Below, piece after piece: positions 28,289-37,142 of a DNA stretch of 64,000 bases. The translations under genes were made by a program, and so were the position numbers. The DNA lies in contig NZ_CSTE01000006.1 in NCBI RefSeq assembly GCF_001368915.1, positions 62,001-126,000 of the forward strand, written 5' to 3'. This stretch comes from Haloferax massiliensis (GTDB lineage: Archaea; Halobacteriota; Halobacteria; Halobacteriales; Haloferacaceae). The notes beneath the pieces were generated by a model. That model was not told where the DNA came from and searched no databases. It was given only the letters and a program-made list of their open reading frames with translations. Numbering within the stretch: the stretch's first letter is position 1; every line of letters starts with the position of its first letter.

Positions 28289-28304
28289 TTCGACAGCTGT
28301 CGAA
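28289..28304. repeat. 16-bp perfect palindrome upstream of pccB
   Basis: TTCGACAGCTGTCGAA is fully self-complementary and lies about 78 bp before the pccB start and 124 bp from the stop of the transporter gene. The position suits an upstream activator or repressor site for pccBX; it could equally be chance. Confidence 0.4.
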
Positions 28305-28427
28305 AAACAGATGGAACAATCATCATAGTTGGTGGCGCGAACGCGGGCCGCTCCTCGGAGCGCGTCGCCGGAAAACGGAGGTTTCGGAGGCGTGTCGTCG
28401 CCCCGAACGCGGCGGGGTGGTCGCCGC

Positions 28428-29846
28428 TCAGACGACCGAGTCGGGCTGTCGAAGGCCGAAGAAGGCGGCGGCGGACGCGACGACGGCGACGCCGACGGTC
28501 GGCCAGAAGCCGATGGTCGTGTCCACACCGAAGTGCGTGAGGAGCGTGAACACGAGGAACAGCGGGAGGACGACGCCGACGGCGAAGAGCCACGGCGTGC
28601 CGAGGGACTTCCCGAAGTCGCCCGCGCCCGCGGCGAACTCTTCGAGCGCTTCGCGTCCCATGACCCAGCCGACGAACAGGAGGAACGCGGCGAGGCCGGC
28701 GGTCAGGAGAACGTTCACGAGCGGTCCGGCGACGAAGCCGAAGATGCCCGGGTTGAACGCGCAGACGGTTCCGGTGACGGCGACGACCCCGGTCATCCCG
28801 GCGACGGCGCGGTGGCGGGAGACGCCGTACTCGTCGACGAGGAACGCGACGGGGATTTCGAGCATGCTGATGGAACTCGACAGCGCCGCGAGCGTCACGA
28901 CGGCGAAGAACGCGGTGGCGATGAGCGTCCCCGCGGGGAGCTGTGAGAACGCCCCGGCGAGGCCGACGAACAGCGCGCCCGGCCCCGTGCCGGTCTCGGT
29001 CGGGTTGATGCCCTGCGAGAACAGAAGCGGGAAGACGACGAGACCAGTGATGACCCCGACCGCCGTGTTGAGGACGGCGATGGCGCTCCCGTCGAAGGGG
29101 AGCGAGCGGTCCTCGTCGAGGTACGAGGAGTAGGTTATCATGGTGCCCGCGCCGAGCGAGAGGGTAAACAGCGCCTGCCCGGCGGCGGGGCCGAGGATAG
29201 CGAAGAAGTTCTCGGAGATGACCGAGGGGTCGAACCGGAGGAAAAAGGCGTAGCCGGCGGCCGCGTTGGGCTGGGTCGCGGCCCACGCGGCGAGGCCGAC
29301 GAGGAGGACGAGCACGGCGGGCATCATGACTTTCGTGCCGAGTTCGATGCCCTTGCGGACGCCCGCGAAGACGATGAGCGCGGTCAGGCCGAGAAACAGG
29401 AGGTGGTAGAGCGCCGCGTCGACGCCGGCGGAGACGCCGCCGAAGTACTGCCCCGGGTTCGTGAAGTACGCGGGGTTCCCGCCGGCGACCGCGGCCCCGC
29501 TTTCGAGGAGATAGCGGAAAATCCACCCGCCGACGACGCTGTAGAACGAGAGCAACGAGATGCCGGTGACGACGGAGAACGCGCCGACGACGCCCCACGT
29601 TCTCGACCCCGAGAGGTCCCGGAGCGCGCCGACCGGCGACTTCTTCGCGCGGCGGCCGATGACGAACTCGCCGAGCAGTCCGGGGACGCCGACCAGGAGA
29701 ACGATGCCGAGGTACACGACGAGGAACGCGCTGCCGCCGTTTTCGGCGGTCTGCCACGGGAACCGCCAGATGTTCCCGAGACCGACCGCGCTGCCGACGG
29801 CCGCGAGGATGAACCCGAGCCGTGTTGCCCATGTTTCTCGTGTCAT
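28428..29846 (-). CDS. NSS (SNF) family sodium-dependent amino acid transporter
   Basis: 472 residues, about 11-12 helices, LeuT fold. The first-helix signature GFILAAVGSAVGLGNIWRFPWQTAENGG contains the substrate and sodium site Gly/Asn residues, and FTLSLGAGTMITYSSYL and ALSSSISMLEIP are the sixth- and eighth-helix motifs. It couples sodium entry to uptake of an amino acid or similar solute. The start at MTRETWATR follows the family; seven upstream codons were discounted. A paralogue lies 172 bp upstream on the same strand. Confidence 0.92.
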   Translation of the reverse strand: MTRETWATRLGFILAAVGSAVGLGNIWRFPWQTAENGGSAFLVVYLGIVLLVGVPGLLGEFVIGRRAKKSPVGALRDLSGSRTWGVVGAFSVVTGISLLSFYSVVGGWIFRYLLESGAAVAGGNPAYFTNPGQYFGGVSAGVDAALYHLLFLGLTALIVFAGVRKGIELGTKVMMPAVLVLLVGLAAWAATQPNAAAGYAFFLRFDPSVISENFFAILGPAAGQALFTLSLGAGTMITYSSYLDEDRSLPFDGSAIAVLNTAVGVITGLVVFPLLFSQGINPTETGTGPGALFVGLAGAFSQLPAGTLIATAFFAVVTLAALSSSISMLEIPVAFLVDEYGVSRHRAVAGMTGVVAVTGTVCAFNPGIFGFVAGPLVNVLLTAGLAAFLLFVGWVMGREALEEFAAGAGDFGKSLGTPWLFAVGVVLPLFLVFTLLTHFGVDTTIGFWPTVGVAVVASAAAFFGLRQPDSVV

Positions 29847-30018
29847 TGCCACCCATTGCCAGTCCACCGGTAAAAGGGCTTTCGAACCGACGATACGTCA
29901 TCGGAGAAATTTAACGGCTTTGAGTGGTCTACGCGTGAAATTCGCCGTCAGATAGTCGGGAAGAACGCGTCGCTACCGACGATTCCTAGCCGGCCGGAAC
30001 CCGGGACCGGTCGCCGCC

Positions 30019-31356
30019 TCAGAGCGGCGGGACGATGGCCGGGCTCTCGGCGAGGAACAGCGTCTGGAGGCCGAGGGCGAGCGTCGCCACGACGGCGACG
30101 ATGACGAGGGTGCGGGCGAGCCAGAGCCACGTCAGACCGACGCCCTCGCCGAGCCCGCTCCCTTTCATCAGCTCGTCGATGGCGGGCGCGCCGTAGACCC
30201 ACGCCGCGAAGACGAGGATGCCGAGCACCGAAAGCGGGAGGAGAAGCTGGTAGGCCAGCGTGTCGAACCAGCCGAGCCACGCGGTGTCGATGGCCGAGGG
30301 GACGCCGAGCAGGAAGATGGCGCCGCCGAGGCCGACGGCCATCTGCGGGCGGGACACGTCGTAGTTGTCGATGGCCCACGAGACGACGACTTCGAGCAGG
30401 CTAATCGCCGACGAGAGCGCCGCGATGAGCACGACCGCGAAGAAGACGAGGCCGATTATCTGACCGCCGGGGATGTCGCCGAACGCGCCGGCGACGCTGA
30501 TGAACACCGCGCCCGCGCCGCTCGTGTTGGGGTCGATGCCCTGCGCGAACAGCAGCGGGAGGACGACGAGCCCGGCGAGGATGCCGACGAAGCTGTTCAG
30601 GAAGACGATGGTGATGCCGTCGCCGAACAGGCTCTGGTCGCCGTCGATGTAGGAGGCGTAGGTGATCATCGCGCCCATGCCGAGCGACAGCGAGAAGAAC
30701 GCCTGCCCGACCGCGAAGGGGACGATTTCGGCGAGGTTCTCCGAGAGCGCGTTGAAGTCGGGCGAGAGGAAGTACGCGTAGCCCGCCGACGCGCCGGGGA
30801 GCGTGAAGGCGAAGACGGCGAGCGCGCCGAGGATGACGACGATGCTCGGCACCATCAGCTTCGTCGCCTTCTCGATGCCGTCTTCGATGCCGGCGGCGAC
30901 GATGCCGACGACGAGCGCCATGAACACGGCGTGGAGCGCGAGCGCGTCCATCCCGGCGGACACCTGACCGAAGTACTCCGCGGGGGCGGCGAAGTACGCG
31001 CCGGTCAGGCTGCCGCCGATGTACCGGAGGACCCAGCCGCCGACGACGCTGTAGTACGACAGAATCCAGAAGCCGGTGAACAGGCCGATAGCGCCGACGA
31101 CGCGCCACTCCTTGTACCCGAGTTTCTCGAAGGCGCTGATGGTGTTGAGGTTGGCTTTGCGTCCGATGACGAACTCGGCGAGGATGGCCGGGAGGCCGAT
31201 GCCGAGCGCCGCGACGAGGTAGACGATCAGGAAGGAGGCACCGCCGAATTCGGCGGTCTTGAACGGGAACTGCCAGATGTTCCCGAGGCCGACCGCGCTG
31301 CCGACGGCCGCGAGGATGAACCCTGCCCTGGTTGCCCACGTTTCACGTTCGGTCAT
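30019..31356 (-). CDS. NSS (SNF) family sodium-dependent transporter, second copy
   Basis: 445 residues, LeuT-fold sodium symporter. It has GFILAAVGSAVGLGNIWQFPFKTAEFGG in helix 1, FFSLSLGMGAMITYASYIDGDQSL in helix 6 and ALSSAISLLEVVVSW in helix 8. It is clearly paralogous to the adjacent transporter but diverged, so different substrates are likely. Start is MTERETWATR, three codons inside the longest frame. Gln replaces Arg in the helix 1 WRFP motif (WQFP), a residue that in characterised NSS proteins takes part in the extracellular gate. Confidence 0.92.
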   Translation of the reverse strand: MTERETWATRAGFILAAVGSAVGLGNIWQFPFKTAEFGGASFLIVYLVAALGIGLPAILAEFVIGRKANLNTISAFEKLGYKEWRVVGAIGLFTGFWILSYYSVVGGWVLRYIGGSLTGAYFAAPAEYFGQVSAGMDALALHAVFMALVVGIVAAGIEDGIEKATKLMVPSIVVILGALAVFAFTLPGASAGYAYFLSPDFNALSENLAEIVPFAVGQAFFSLSLGMGAMITYASYIDGDQSLFGDGITIVFLNSFVGILAGLVVLPLLFAQGIDPNTSGAGAVFISVAGAFGDIPGGQIIGLVFFAVVLIAALSSAISLLEVVVSWAIDNYDVSRPQMAVGLGGAIFLLGVPSAIDTAWLGWFDTLAYQLLLPLSVLGILVFAAWVYGAPAIDELMKGSGLGEGVGLTWLWLARTLVIVAVVATLALGLQTLFLAESPAIVPPL

Positions 31357-31574
31357 GTCTATCACCCTGTTGCCGATGTGGGTGTGATAAATGACGCGGT
31401 ATGCCGTCGCATATCGGAGCGAAAATCAACATAATTCTCCAAGCAACTATACCTCGTGGAACGTTCGTCCGAATTCAGGCCCCGTATCTCCTCATTTTTC
31501 TAACGAGTGTCGTGTTCGTGAATCCCTTGCGTACCGCGTAAAAATTCGTGCGCACCGAAACGAATGTCATACCA

Positions 31575-31599
31575 TCTCGTGGCGGATGTTGCCACGAGA
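31575..31599 (-). terminator. Hairpin terminator of the SDR gene
   Basis: A perfect 9-bp inverted repeat (TCTCGTGGC/GCCACGAGA, 7-nt loop) lies nine bases after the stop codon of the dehydrogenase gene. A T-rich tract follows on the minus strand about 40 bp later. Intrinsic archaeal termination mainly uses T tracts, so the hairpin may instead protect the mRNA end. Confidence 0.5.
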
Positions 31600-31607
31600 C
31601 GGGCGGC

Positions 31608-32315
31608 TCAGGCCTCGCCGTACACCGGCACTGCCGCGCCGCTCGTCACGGGGGTCGCGTCCGAACAGAGCGCGAGGACGGTCCGGGCGATTTCCTCGGG
31701 TTTCACCCACTTCTCGAAGTCGGCGTCCGACATCATCTCGCGGTTCATCGGCGTGTCGATGACGCTCGGCATGACCGCGTTCGCGCGCACGACGCCGCGG
31801 TTCTCCTCGGCGATGGTCTCGGTGAGCAGGCGGACGCCGGCCTTCGACGCCCGGTAGACGCCGTCGCCCTCGCCGCCCTCCAGCGACGAGCGGGCCGAGA
31901 CGCTCACGACGGAGCCCTCGGTCTCGCGGAGGTGCGGTACCGCGTGTTTCGACGCGAGGAACATCGTCTTGAGGTTCACGTCGAACAGGAAGTCGAAGGT
32001 GTCCGCGTCCGTCTCGTCGACGGGCGTCCCGCCGCGCCACGTCCCGGCGATGTTGGCGAGGTGGTCGAGGCGGCCGAAGTCGGAGACGACCGCGTCGACG
32101 ATACGCGCCACGTCGCCCTCGTCGGTGAAGTCGCCCTCGTAGAACCGAACCTCCTCGGACTCGAAGAAGCCGTCCTCGTCGTCGGGTTCGACCACGTCCG
32201 CGGCCGCGACCGACGCGCCCGCCTCGTAGAACGCGCGGGCGACTGCGCCGCCGAGCGCGCCGCTCGCACCGGTCACGAGAGCCACGGTTCCGTCGAAATC
32301 GAATACCACGTCCAT
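31608..32315 (-). CDS. Short-chain dehydrogenase/reductase
   Basis: 235 residues, classical SDR. TGASGALG is the NAD(P) loop, LANIAG the NAG-type motif, SVSARSS supplies the catalytic serine and YRASK the Tyr and Lys. Asp at the end of the second strand (AADVVEPDDED) favours NAD(H). The start MDVVFDFDGTVALVTG was set by the family's length and by an AATTATG TATA-like element about 27 bp upstream. The substrate is unknown. Confidence 0.9.
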   Translation of the reverse strand: MDVVFDFDGTVALVTGASGALGGAVARAFYEAGASVAAADVVEPDDEDGFFESEEVRFYEGDFTDEGDVARIVDAVVSDFGRLDHLANIAGTWRGGTPVDETDADTFDFLFDVNLKTMFLASKHAVPHLRETEGSVVSVSARSSLEGGEGDGVYRASKAGVRLLTETIAEENRGVVRANAVMPSVIDTPMNREMMSDADFEKWVKPEEIARTVLALCSDATPVTSGAAVPVYGEA

Positions 32316-32447
32316 GTCCGTGCAATACGTGCGCACGGAACATAATTCGGTCGCGGCTGTGCGCCCGTCGGCGACCGGCCGCGCCGTCACCCTCCCGCGT
32401 CGGTGACCACCGGCTCGGATTGCGGCGGGCACGACGAGGCGGTCCCG

Positions 32448-33413
32448 TCAGGGCGTGATGACCAACTTGCCGAGGAAGCTGTCTTCCATGACGGCGCGGT
32501 GGGCCTCGGCGGCCTCGTCGAGGTCGTAGGTCCGCGCCACGTCGATTTCGAACTCGCCCGCGCCCATCTGGCCGGCGAGTTCGCGCAGGGGCGCAGAGAG
32601 GTCGGGCGTGTTGAACATGCTCATCATCGTCAGCGAGAGGTCCTTGCCGCGGGCCGACGACGACAGGTCGAAGCCGACTTCGGGGTCGTTCTCGCCGATG
32701 CCGACGATGCGACCGCCGACGGCGGCCACGTCGGCGTCGAACTGGAGGTAGTCGTCCATCCGGTGGTCGAGCGTCAGGTCCACGCCGTCGCCCGTCGCGG
32801 CGTCCACGACGGCCTCGGCGAGGTCGTCGCGGGCGTAGTCGAGGACCACGTCCGCGCCGAGTTCGGATACCCGGTCGTGGTAGTCGGGCGCGGCGGTGAC
32901 GATGACGCGGGCACCGGACGCGGCGGCGAGTTGGACCGCGGCGTGGCCGACGCCGCCAGAGCCGCCGTGAATCAGGACCGTGTCGCCCAGTTGCATCCGA
33001 CCGTGGTCGACGAGGGCGCGCCACGCGGTGACGCCGGCGACGCCCGCGCCGCCGGCCGCAACGAGGTCCACGTCGTCCGAGAGGACGGCCAGCCGGTCGG
33101 TCGGGACGGCCGCGAACTCGGCGTAGCCGCCGTAGTGGTCCTTGCCGATGCCGGTGCCGACGACGCGGTCGCCCTCCGCGAATCCCGTCACGTTGGCCCC
33201 GACCGCCGCGACCGTTCCGGCCACGTCAACGCCGGGAATCATCGGCATCGCGAAGGGTTGGTACGAGCCTTCTCGGAAGTACGTATCCACCGGATTGACG
33301 CCCGCGGCCGCGACTTCGACGAGGACCTCGCCCGCCGCCGGTTCGGGCGTGTCGATGTCGTCTACCTGAAGCACGTCGCGTCCGCCGTGGTCGTGGAATC
33401 TGACAGCGCGCAT
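32448..33413 (-). CDS. NADPH:quinone reductase-like medium-chain dehydrogenase
   Basis: 321 residues of the zinc-free quinone-oxidoreductase (zeta-crystallin) branch of the MDR superfamily. GVNPVDTYFREG, PGVDVAGTV and VLIHGGSGGVGHAAVQLA (NADPH loop) are visible, and the zinc-binding cysteines of alcohol dehydrogenases are absent. It may detoxify quinones or reduce enones. It reads in the same direction as the SDR gene 132 bp downstream. Confidence 0.92.
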   Translation of the reverse strand: MRAVRFHDHGGRDVLQVDDIDTPEPAAGEVLVEVAAAGVNPVDTYFREGSYQPFAMPMIPGVDVAGTVAAVGANVTGFAEGDRVVGTGIGKDHYGGYAEFAAVPTDRLAVLSDDVDLVAAGGAGVAGVTAWRALVDHGRMQLGDTVLIHGGSGGVGHAAVQLAAASGARVIVTAAPDYHDRVSELGADVVLDYARDDLAEAVVDAATGDGVDLTLDHRMDDYLQFDADVAAVGGRIVGIGENDPEVGFDLSSSARGKDLSLTMMSMFNTPDLSAPLRELAGQMGAGEFEIDVARTYDLDEAAEAHRAVMEDSFLGKLVITP

Positions 33414-33457
33414 AGTTACACAGGAGTTCTTATCCTATTACGTATTTTCCCTACACT

Positions 33458-34312
33458 ATGGACCGAAACCTCGCGCCGTGGCAGAAACGAGACGGTCCAA
33501 TGTATCTCTCCGAGAAACAACTCTTGAACCGGCTAGTAGAGCATGGGGTTTCCACGCCCGAGGACCTCGCGGAGGACCGGTTTCGAGAGAACGTAATTCG
33601 GCTTCAATGCCGCTTGCTCGCCCGCGTAGGGGCAGTCGTGGAAGTCGCTGAAGATACGTTCGAAGCGACCGCATCTGGTGAGGCCATTTTCTCCGAGGAG
33701 GGTTGCTCTCCCTGGTTCTCTGGGGAGGATCTCGTCATCGGTGAGGAACTCTGTGTCTCTGACTGGCGTCTCACCGACTTCTCTAAGTTGGACCCGACAG
33801 ACATCAAGCAGATTAACCTCCAATTCTTCGAAGATCCGGAGAACGACTATCGAATCCTCGACGAGTCGCCAACATATACCCAACAAAAGATTCTCGGAGC
33901 TACCGATTGGAAACTAAACCGCTTGCTCCGCGAGTTCCCACGGACAGAATCACTCTCACAGCAGTGCGCGCATTGGATGCGTGCGTTCGCTGGGATTCAC
34001 ACGTTTCCGGATGCGAACCACCGAACAGGCATGGCCTCCTTGTACGGTTTACTGAAGCAGAACGACGTCGAGTTCCCCGACGAAGAGTGGCCGGGCGACC
34101 ACATCGAGCGTGCCGTACTCCATTCGAAAATAATCCGCGGCCTCCACTCGGATGTGAAATACAATTCCCTGTGGCTGAAAGACGAACTATACGTTAGCTG
34201 GCATCGCTACTTCCGAAATTTCCTCTTGGACTGCGAGAACCGCCTGCCGATGAAGCCGACGCTCGAACAGTTACGAAGCGTAATCAATCACGGCCGGGAA
34301 AACGGATTTTAG
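33458..34312 (+). CDS. Fic/Doc-domain protein with N-terminal winged helix
   Basis: 284 residues. The N-terminal ~70 residues look like a winged helix (SEKQLLNRLVEHG, LLARVGAVVEVAEDTFEAT). The Fic core holds the catalytic loop HTFPDANHRTGM starting at His181. This resembles the Doc version (H-x-F-x-D-A-N-K-R) more than the AMPylating H-P-F-x-x-G-N-G-R, with His in place of the Doc Lys. Doc phosphorylates EF-Tu; what this variant does is unknown. The gene is visibly lower in GC and less biased in codon use than its neighbours, suggesting recent arrival. A CTTATCC element 27 bp before the ATG supports the start. Confidence 0.85.
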   Translation: MDRNLAPWQKRDGPMYLSEKQLLNRLVEHGVSTPEDLAEDRFRENVIRLQCRLLARVGAVVEVAEDTFEATASGEAIFSEEGCSPWFSGEDLVIGEELCVSDWRLTDFSKLDPTDIKQINLQFFEDPENDYRILDESPTYTQQKILGATDWKLNRLLREFPRTESLSQQCAHWMRAFAGIHTFPDANHRTGMASLYGLLKQNDVEFPDEEWPGDHIERAVLHSKIIRGLHSDVKYNSLWLKDELYVSWHRYFRNFLLDCENRLPMKPTLEQLRSVINHGRENGF

Positions 34313-34313
34313 C

Positions 34314-34442
34314 TTAGACTCGGTCCTCGGCGACCTCGCCGGGAGAACCCATCGCCACGTACTTATCGTGGTTCTTCTCGATGTTCTTGCTGATTAGATC
34401 CAGCGTATCTGGGTTCATCTCTGTATGCGATTTAGATTGCAT
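34314..34442 (-). CDS. Small protein convergent with the Fic gene
   Basis: 42 residues, starting MQSKSHTEMNPD and ending GEVAEDRV. It is helix-forming and acidic at the C-terminus, with a plausible TATA-like stretch about 25 bp upstream. Its stop lies one base beyond the Fic stop in convergent orientation. GC content is as low as in the Fic gene, so both probably arrived together. An antitoxin role is a guess; the class I Fic inhibition motif S/T-x-x-x-E-G/N is not present. Confidence 0.45.
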   Translation of the reverse strand: MQSKSHTEMNPDTLDLISKNIEKNHDKYVAMGSPGEVAEDRV

Positions 34443-34588
34443 GTACGCAAAAGTGTTTTCCTATCCAGAGCTTCGGGAGTCATCTGCCCGTAGGCGTACC
34501 GCACAGACCTCATAGAAAGCATATCTGAAAAGAGAGTTCTTTATCAAGAGAATCTGATACGGTCAACCCTGAACGTAGATGAATGGGA

Positions 34589-34594
34589 TTTAAG
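34589..34594 (+). promoter_or_regulatory. TATA box of sucCD
   Basis: TTTAAG is centred about 26 bp before the first ATG of sucC, preceded by an A/G-rich BRE-like stretch. This places the transcript start at or beside that ATG. Confidence 0.55.
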
Positions 34595-34616
34595 CGCGTG
34601 CCTTTCCCTCCCACGC

Positions 34617-35768
34617 ATGGTAATGAAGCTTCACGAATACCAGGCGAAGGATATCTTCGCAGAGGCTGGGATTCCGGTGCCAGAGTCCCGTCTCGCGTCG
34701 TCGGTAGAGGAAGTCATGGAGGCGGTCGAGGAGATCGGATACCCCGCCGCCATCAAGGCGCAGGTACACGTCGGTGGGCGTGGCAAGGCCGGTGGCATCA
34801 AAATCGCTATGAACGAAGACGAGGCTCGGCAGGCCGCAGAGGACATCCTCGGGATGGACCTCAAGGGCTACACCGTCGAGCGGGTGCTCGTCGAGGCGGG
34901 CGTCGACTTCGAGAACGAACTGTACGTCGGCATCACGATGGACCGCAGCGAGGGCAAGCCCGTCGCGATGGTCTCGACGGAGGGCGGCGTCAACATCGAG
35001 GAAGTCGCGGAAGAGACCCCCGAGGCAATCGCCCGCGAGCACATCGACCCCGCGTTCGGCCTGCACCCCTATCAGGCCCGCAAGGTCGTCTTCGAGGCGG
35101 GTATCCCCCGCGACGTCGCCTTCGACGTCGCCTCGTTCCTCACGACGCTGTACGACCTCTACGAGTCGAACGACGCGTCGGACATCGAAATCAACCCCGT
35201 CATGATCACCTCGGACCGCGACATCGTCGCCGCGGACGCCGTCATGAACATCGACGACGACGCCCTGTTCCGTCACGACGACCTCGCGGCGATGGAAGAG
35301 GACTCCTACGAGGACGAACTCGAAGCCAAGGCCGGCGAGTACGGCTTCGACTACGTCCGTCTCTCGGGTAACGTCGGCATCATCGGCAACGGTGCCGGTC
35401 TCGTCATGACGACGCTCGACCTCGTGGACTACTTCGGCGGCGAACCCGCCAACTTCCTCGACATCGGCGGCGGCGCGAAGGCCGAGCGCGTGGCGAACGC
35501 GCTGGACATGGTCTTCTCCGACGAGAACGTCGACTCCGTCGTGTTCAACATCTTCGGCGGCATCACCCGCGGCGACGAGGTCGCCAAGGGTATCAACGAG
35601 GCGCTGGAGAGCTTCGACGAGATTCCCAAGCCGGTCGTCGTCCGCCTCGCGGGCACGAACGCCGAGGAGGGAATGGAGATTCTGAACACGGACCTCGTAC
35701 AGGTCGAGGGGACGCTGGAGGACGCCGTCCAGCGTGCCGTCGGGAACGCACAGGAGGTGTCCCAATGA
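34617..35768 (+). CDS. sucC: Succinyl-CoA synthetase, beta subunit (ADP-forming)
   Basis: 383 residues (MVMKLHEYQ; the family start [10 protein letters not shown] is two codons in). ATP-grasp domain with [25 protein letters not shown] near residue 200, and the C-terminal CoA-ligase-type domain with [19 protein letters not shown] and [14 protein letters not shown]. With SucD it interconverts succinyl-CoA and succinate with nucleotide phosphorylation in the citric-acid cycle. The TATA position suits the upstream ATG. The stop overlaps the sucD start (ATGA). Confidence 0.96.
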   Translation: MVMKLHEYQAKDIFAEAGIPVPESRLASSVEEVMEAVEEIGYPAAIKAQVHVGGRGKAGGIKIAMNEDEARQAAEDILGMDLKGYTVERVLVEAGVDFENELYVGITMDRSEGKPVAMVSTEGGVNIEEVAEETPEAIAREHIDPAFGLHPYQARKVVFEAGIPRDVAFDVASFLTTLYDLYESNDASDIEINPVMITSDRDIVAADAVMNIDDDALFRHDDLAAMEEDSYEDELEAKAGEYGFDYVRLSGNVGIIGNGAGLVMTTLDLVDYFGGEPANFLDIGGGAKAERVANALDMVFSDENVDSVVFNIFGGITRGDEVAKGINEALESFDEIPKPVVVRLAGTNAEEGMEILNTDLVQVEGTLEDAVQRAVGNAQEVSQ

Positions 35769-36634
35769 GCATTTTCGTCGACGACGACACGCGAGTAGTT
35801 GTACAGGGTATCACGGGCGGCGAAGGCAAGTTCCACACCCGCCAGATGGTGGAGTACGGCACGAACGTCGTCGCCGGGACCTCCCCCGGAAAGGGCGGTC
35901 AGGACGTCGACGGCATCCCCGTCTACGACACCGTCGAAGAGGCGGTCGACGAGGAAGACGCCAACGCCTCCGTCGTGTTCGTCCCGCCGGCGTTCGCCGG
36001 CGACGCCATCTTCGAGGCGCTCGACACGGACCTCGACCTCGTCGTCGCCATCACCGAGGGCGTCCCGACGCAGGACATGGCCAAGGTGAACAAGCGCCTG
36101 TCTGAGACCGACACGCGCCTCATCGGCCCCAACTGTCCGGGCATCATCACGCCCGGCGAGGCCAAGCTCGGCATCCTCCCCGGCAACATCTTCGAGGAGG
36201 GGAACGTCGGCCTCGTCTCCCGCTCCGGCACGCTCACCTATCAGGTCGTCTCGAACCTGACCGAGCGCGGCATCGGCCAGACCACCGCCATCGGCATCGG
36301 CGGCGACCCCATCATCGGCACGTCGTTCGTCGACGCCCTCGAAGCGTTCGAGAACGACCCCGACACGCACGCCGTCGTCATGTGCGGCGAAATCGGCGGC
36401 GAGGACGAAGAGCAGGCCGCGAAGTTCATCGCGGAGAACATGGACACGCCCGTCGCCGGCTTCATCGCCGGCCGCACGGCCCCGCCGGGCAAGCGCATGG
36501 GTCACGCCGGCGCTATCGTCTCCGGGTCGGGAACGGGCACCGCCGAGTCCAAGATTTCCGCCCTCAACGACGCGGGCGTCCCCGTCGGCGACACCCCTAA
36601 CGAGGTCGCCGACCACATCGAAGACTTCCTCTAA
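35765..36634 (+). CDS. sucD: Succinyl-CoA synthetase, alpha subunit
   Basis: 289 residues. CoA-binding Rossmann domain with [33 protein letters not shown] and [12 protein letters not shown]. The phosphohistidine region is [21 protein letters not shown], in which the HAG histidine is the one phosphorylated. Partner of SucC and translationally coupled to it by a four-base overlap. Confidence 0.97.
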   Translation: MSIFVDDDTRVVVQGITGGEGKFHTRQMVEYGTNVVAGTSPGKGGQDVDGIPVYDTVEEAVDEEDANASVVFVPPAFAGDAIFEALDTDLDLVVAITEGVPTQDMAKVNKRLSETDTRLIGPNCPGIITPGEAKLGILPGNIFEEGNVGLVSRSGTLTYQVVSNLTERGIGQTTAIGIGGDPIIGTSFVDALEAFENDPDTHAVVMCGEIGGEDEEQAAKFIAENMDTPVAGFIAGRTAPPGKRMGHAGAIVSGSGTGTAESKISALNDAGVPVGDTPNEVADHIEDFL

Positions 36635-36635
36635 G

Positions 36636-36686
36636 CCCGCTTCGAGCGCGGGGTTCTCCCGCGTCGATTCTTCTCGGTTCTTTTTC
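36636..36686 (+). terminator. Probable sucCD terminator
   Basis: A CCCGC/GCGGG hairpin directly after the sucD stop is followed by a pyrimidine/T-rich run (TTCTTCTCGGTTCTTTTTCC) just before the convergent zinc-ribbon gene, a typical archaeal T-tract termination region. Confidence 0.5.
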
Positions 36687-36687
36687 C

Positions 36688-36981
36688 TCATCGCAACGCC
36701 GCCCCGCACAGTCCACAGCGCCCGCCGTCGGCCGCGTTCGGTACGCCGCACTCTCGGCAGACAGTCGTCCGCCGCCGCGACTTCTCCCGCGCGGACCGCA
36801 GGAACGTCGTCGGGTCGAGCGACGTCCCGGTCGTCCCGCCGCCCTCGTCGACTCTGTCGAGGACGCGCTCGACGAGGGCGTCCTCGCGCATGGCGTCGAG
36901 CAACCTGACGAACCCGACGAACAGGAGCGACGGCGCGACGATGCAAAAGCCCGCCACGAGCAGGCGGAACTCGGTTTCCAT
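36688..36981 (-). CDS. Membrane-anchored zinc-ribbon protein
   Basis: 97 residues. An N-terminal hydrophobic helix (about 7-29) is followed by a charged linker and a C-terminal zinc ribbon (CRECG and CGLCG, 11 residues apart). It converges with sucD and is divergent from the chemotaxis transducer. Unknown role. Confidence 0.7.
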   Translation of the reverse strand: METEFRLLVAGFCIVAPSLLFVGFVRLLDAMREDALVERVLDRVDEGGGTTGTSLDPTTFLRSAREKSRRRTTVCRECGVPNAADGGRCGLCGAALR

Positions 36982-37142
36982 GTGGCTTGCTAGCTTCCGA
37001 CAGACGTATGGTTGACGCTCGGGTCGGACCGGCTCGTGGTCCGCGGCCGCCGGAGCCTGTTCGGCCGTCGCCGCGACGCTATATTATCTCGTTTGATATT
37101 CGGACGCGCGGATTTATGCCTCGCATTCGGTTCGGTACGGTA

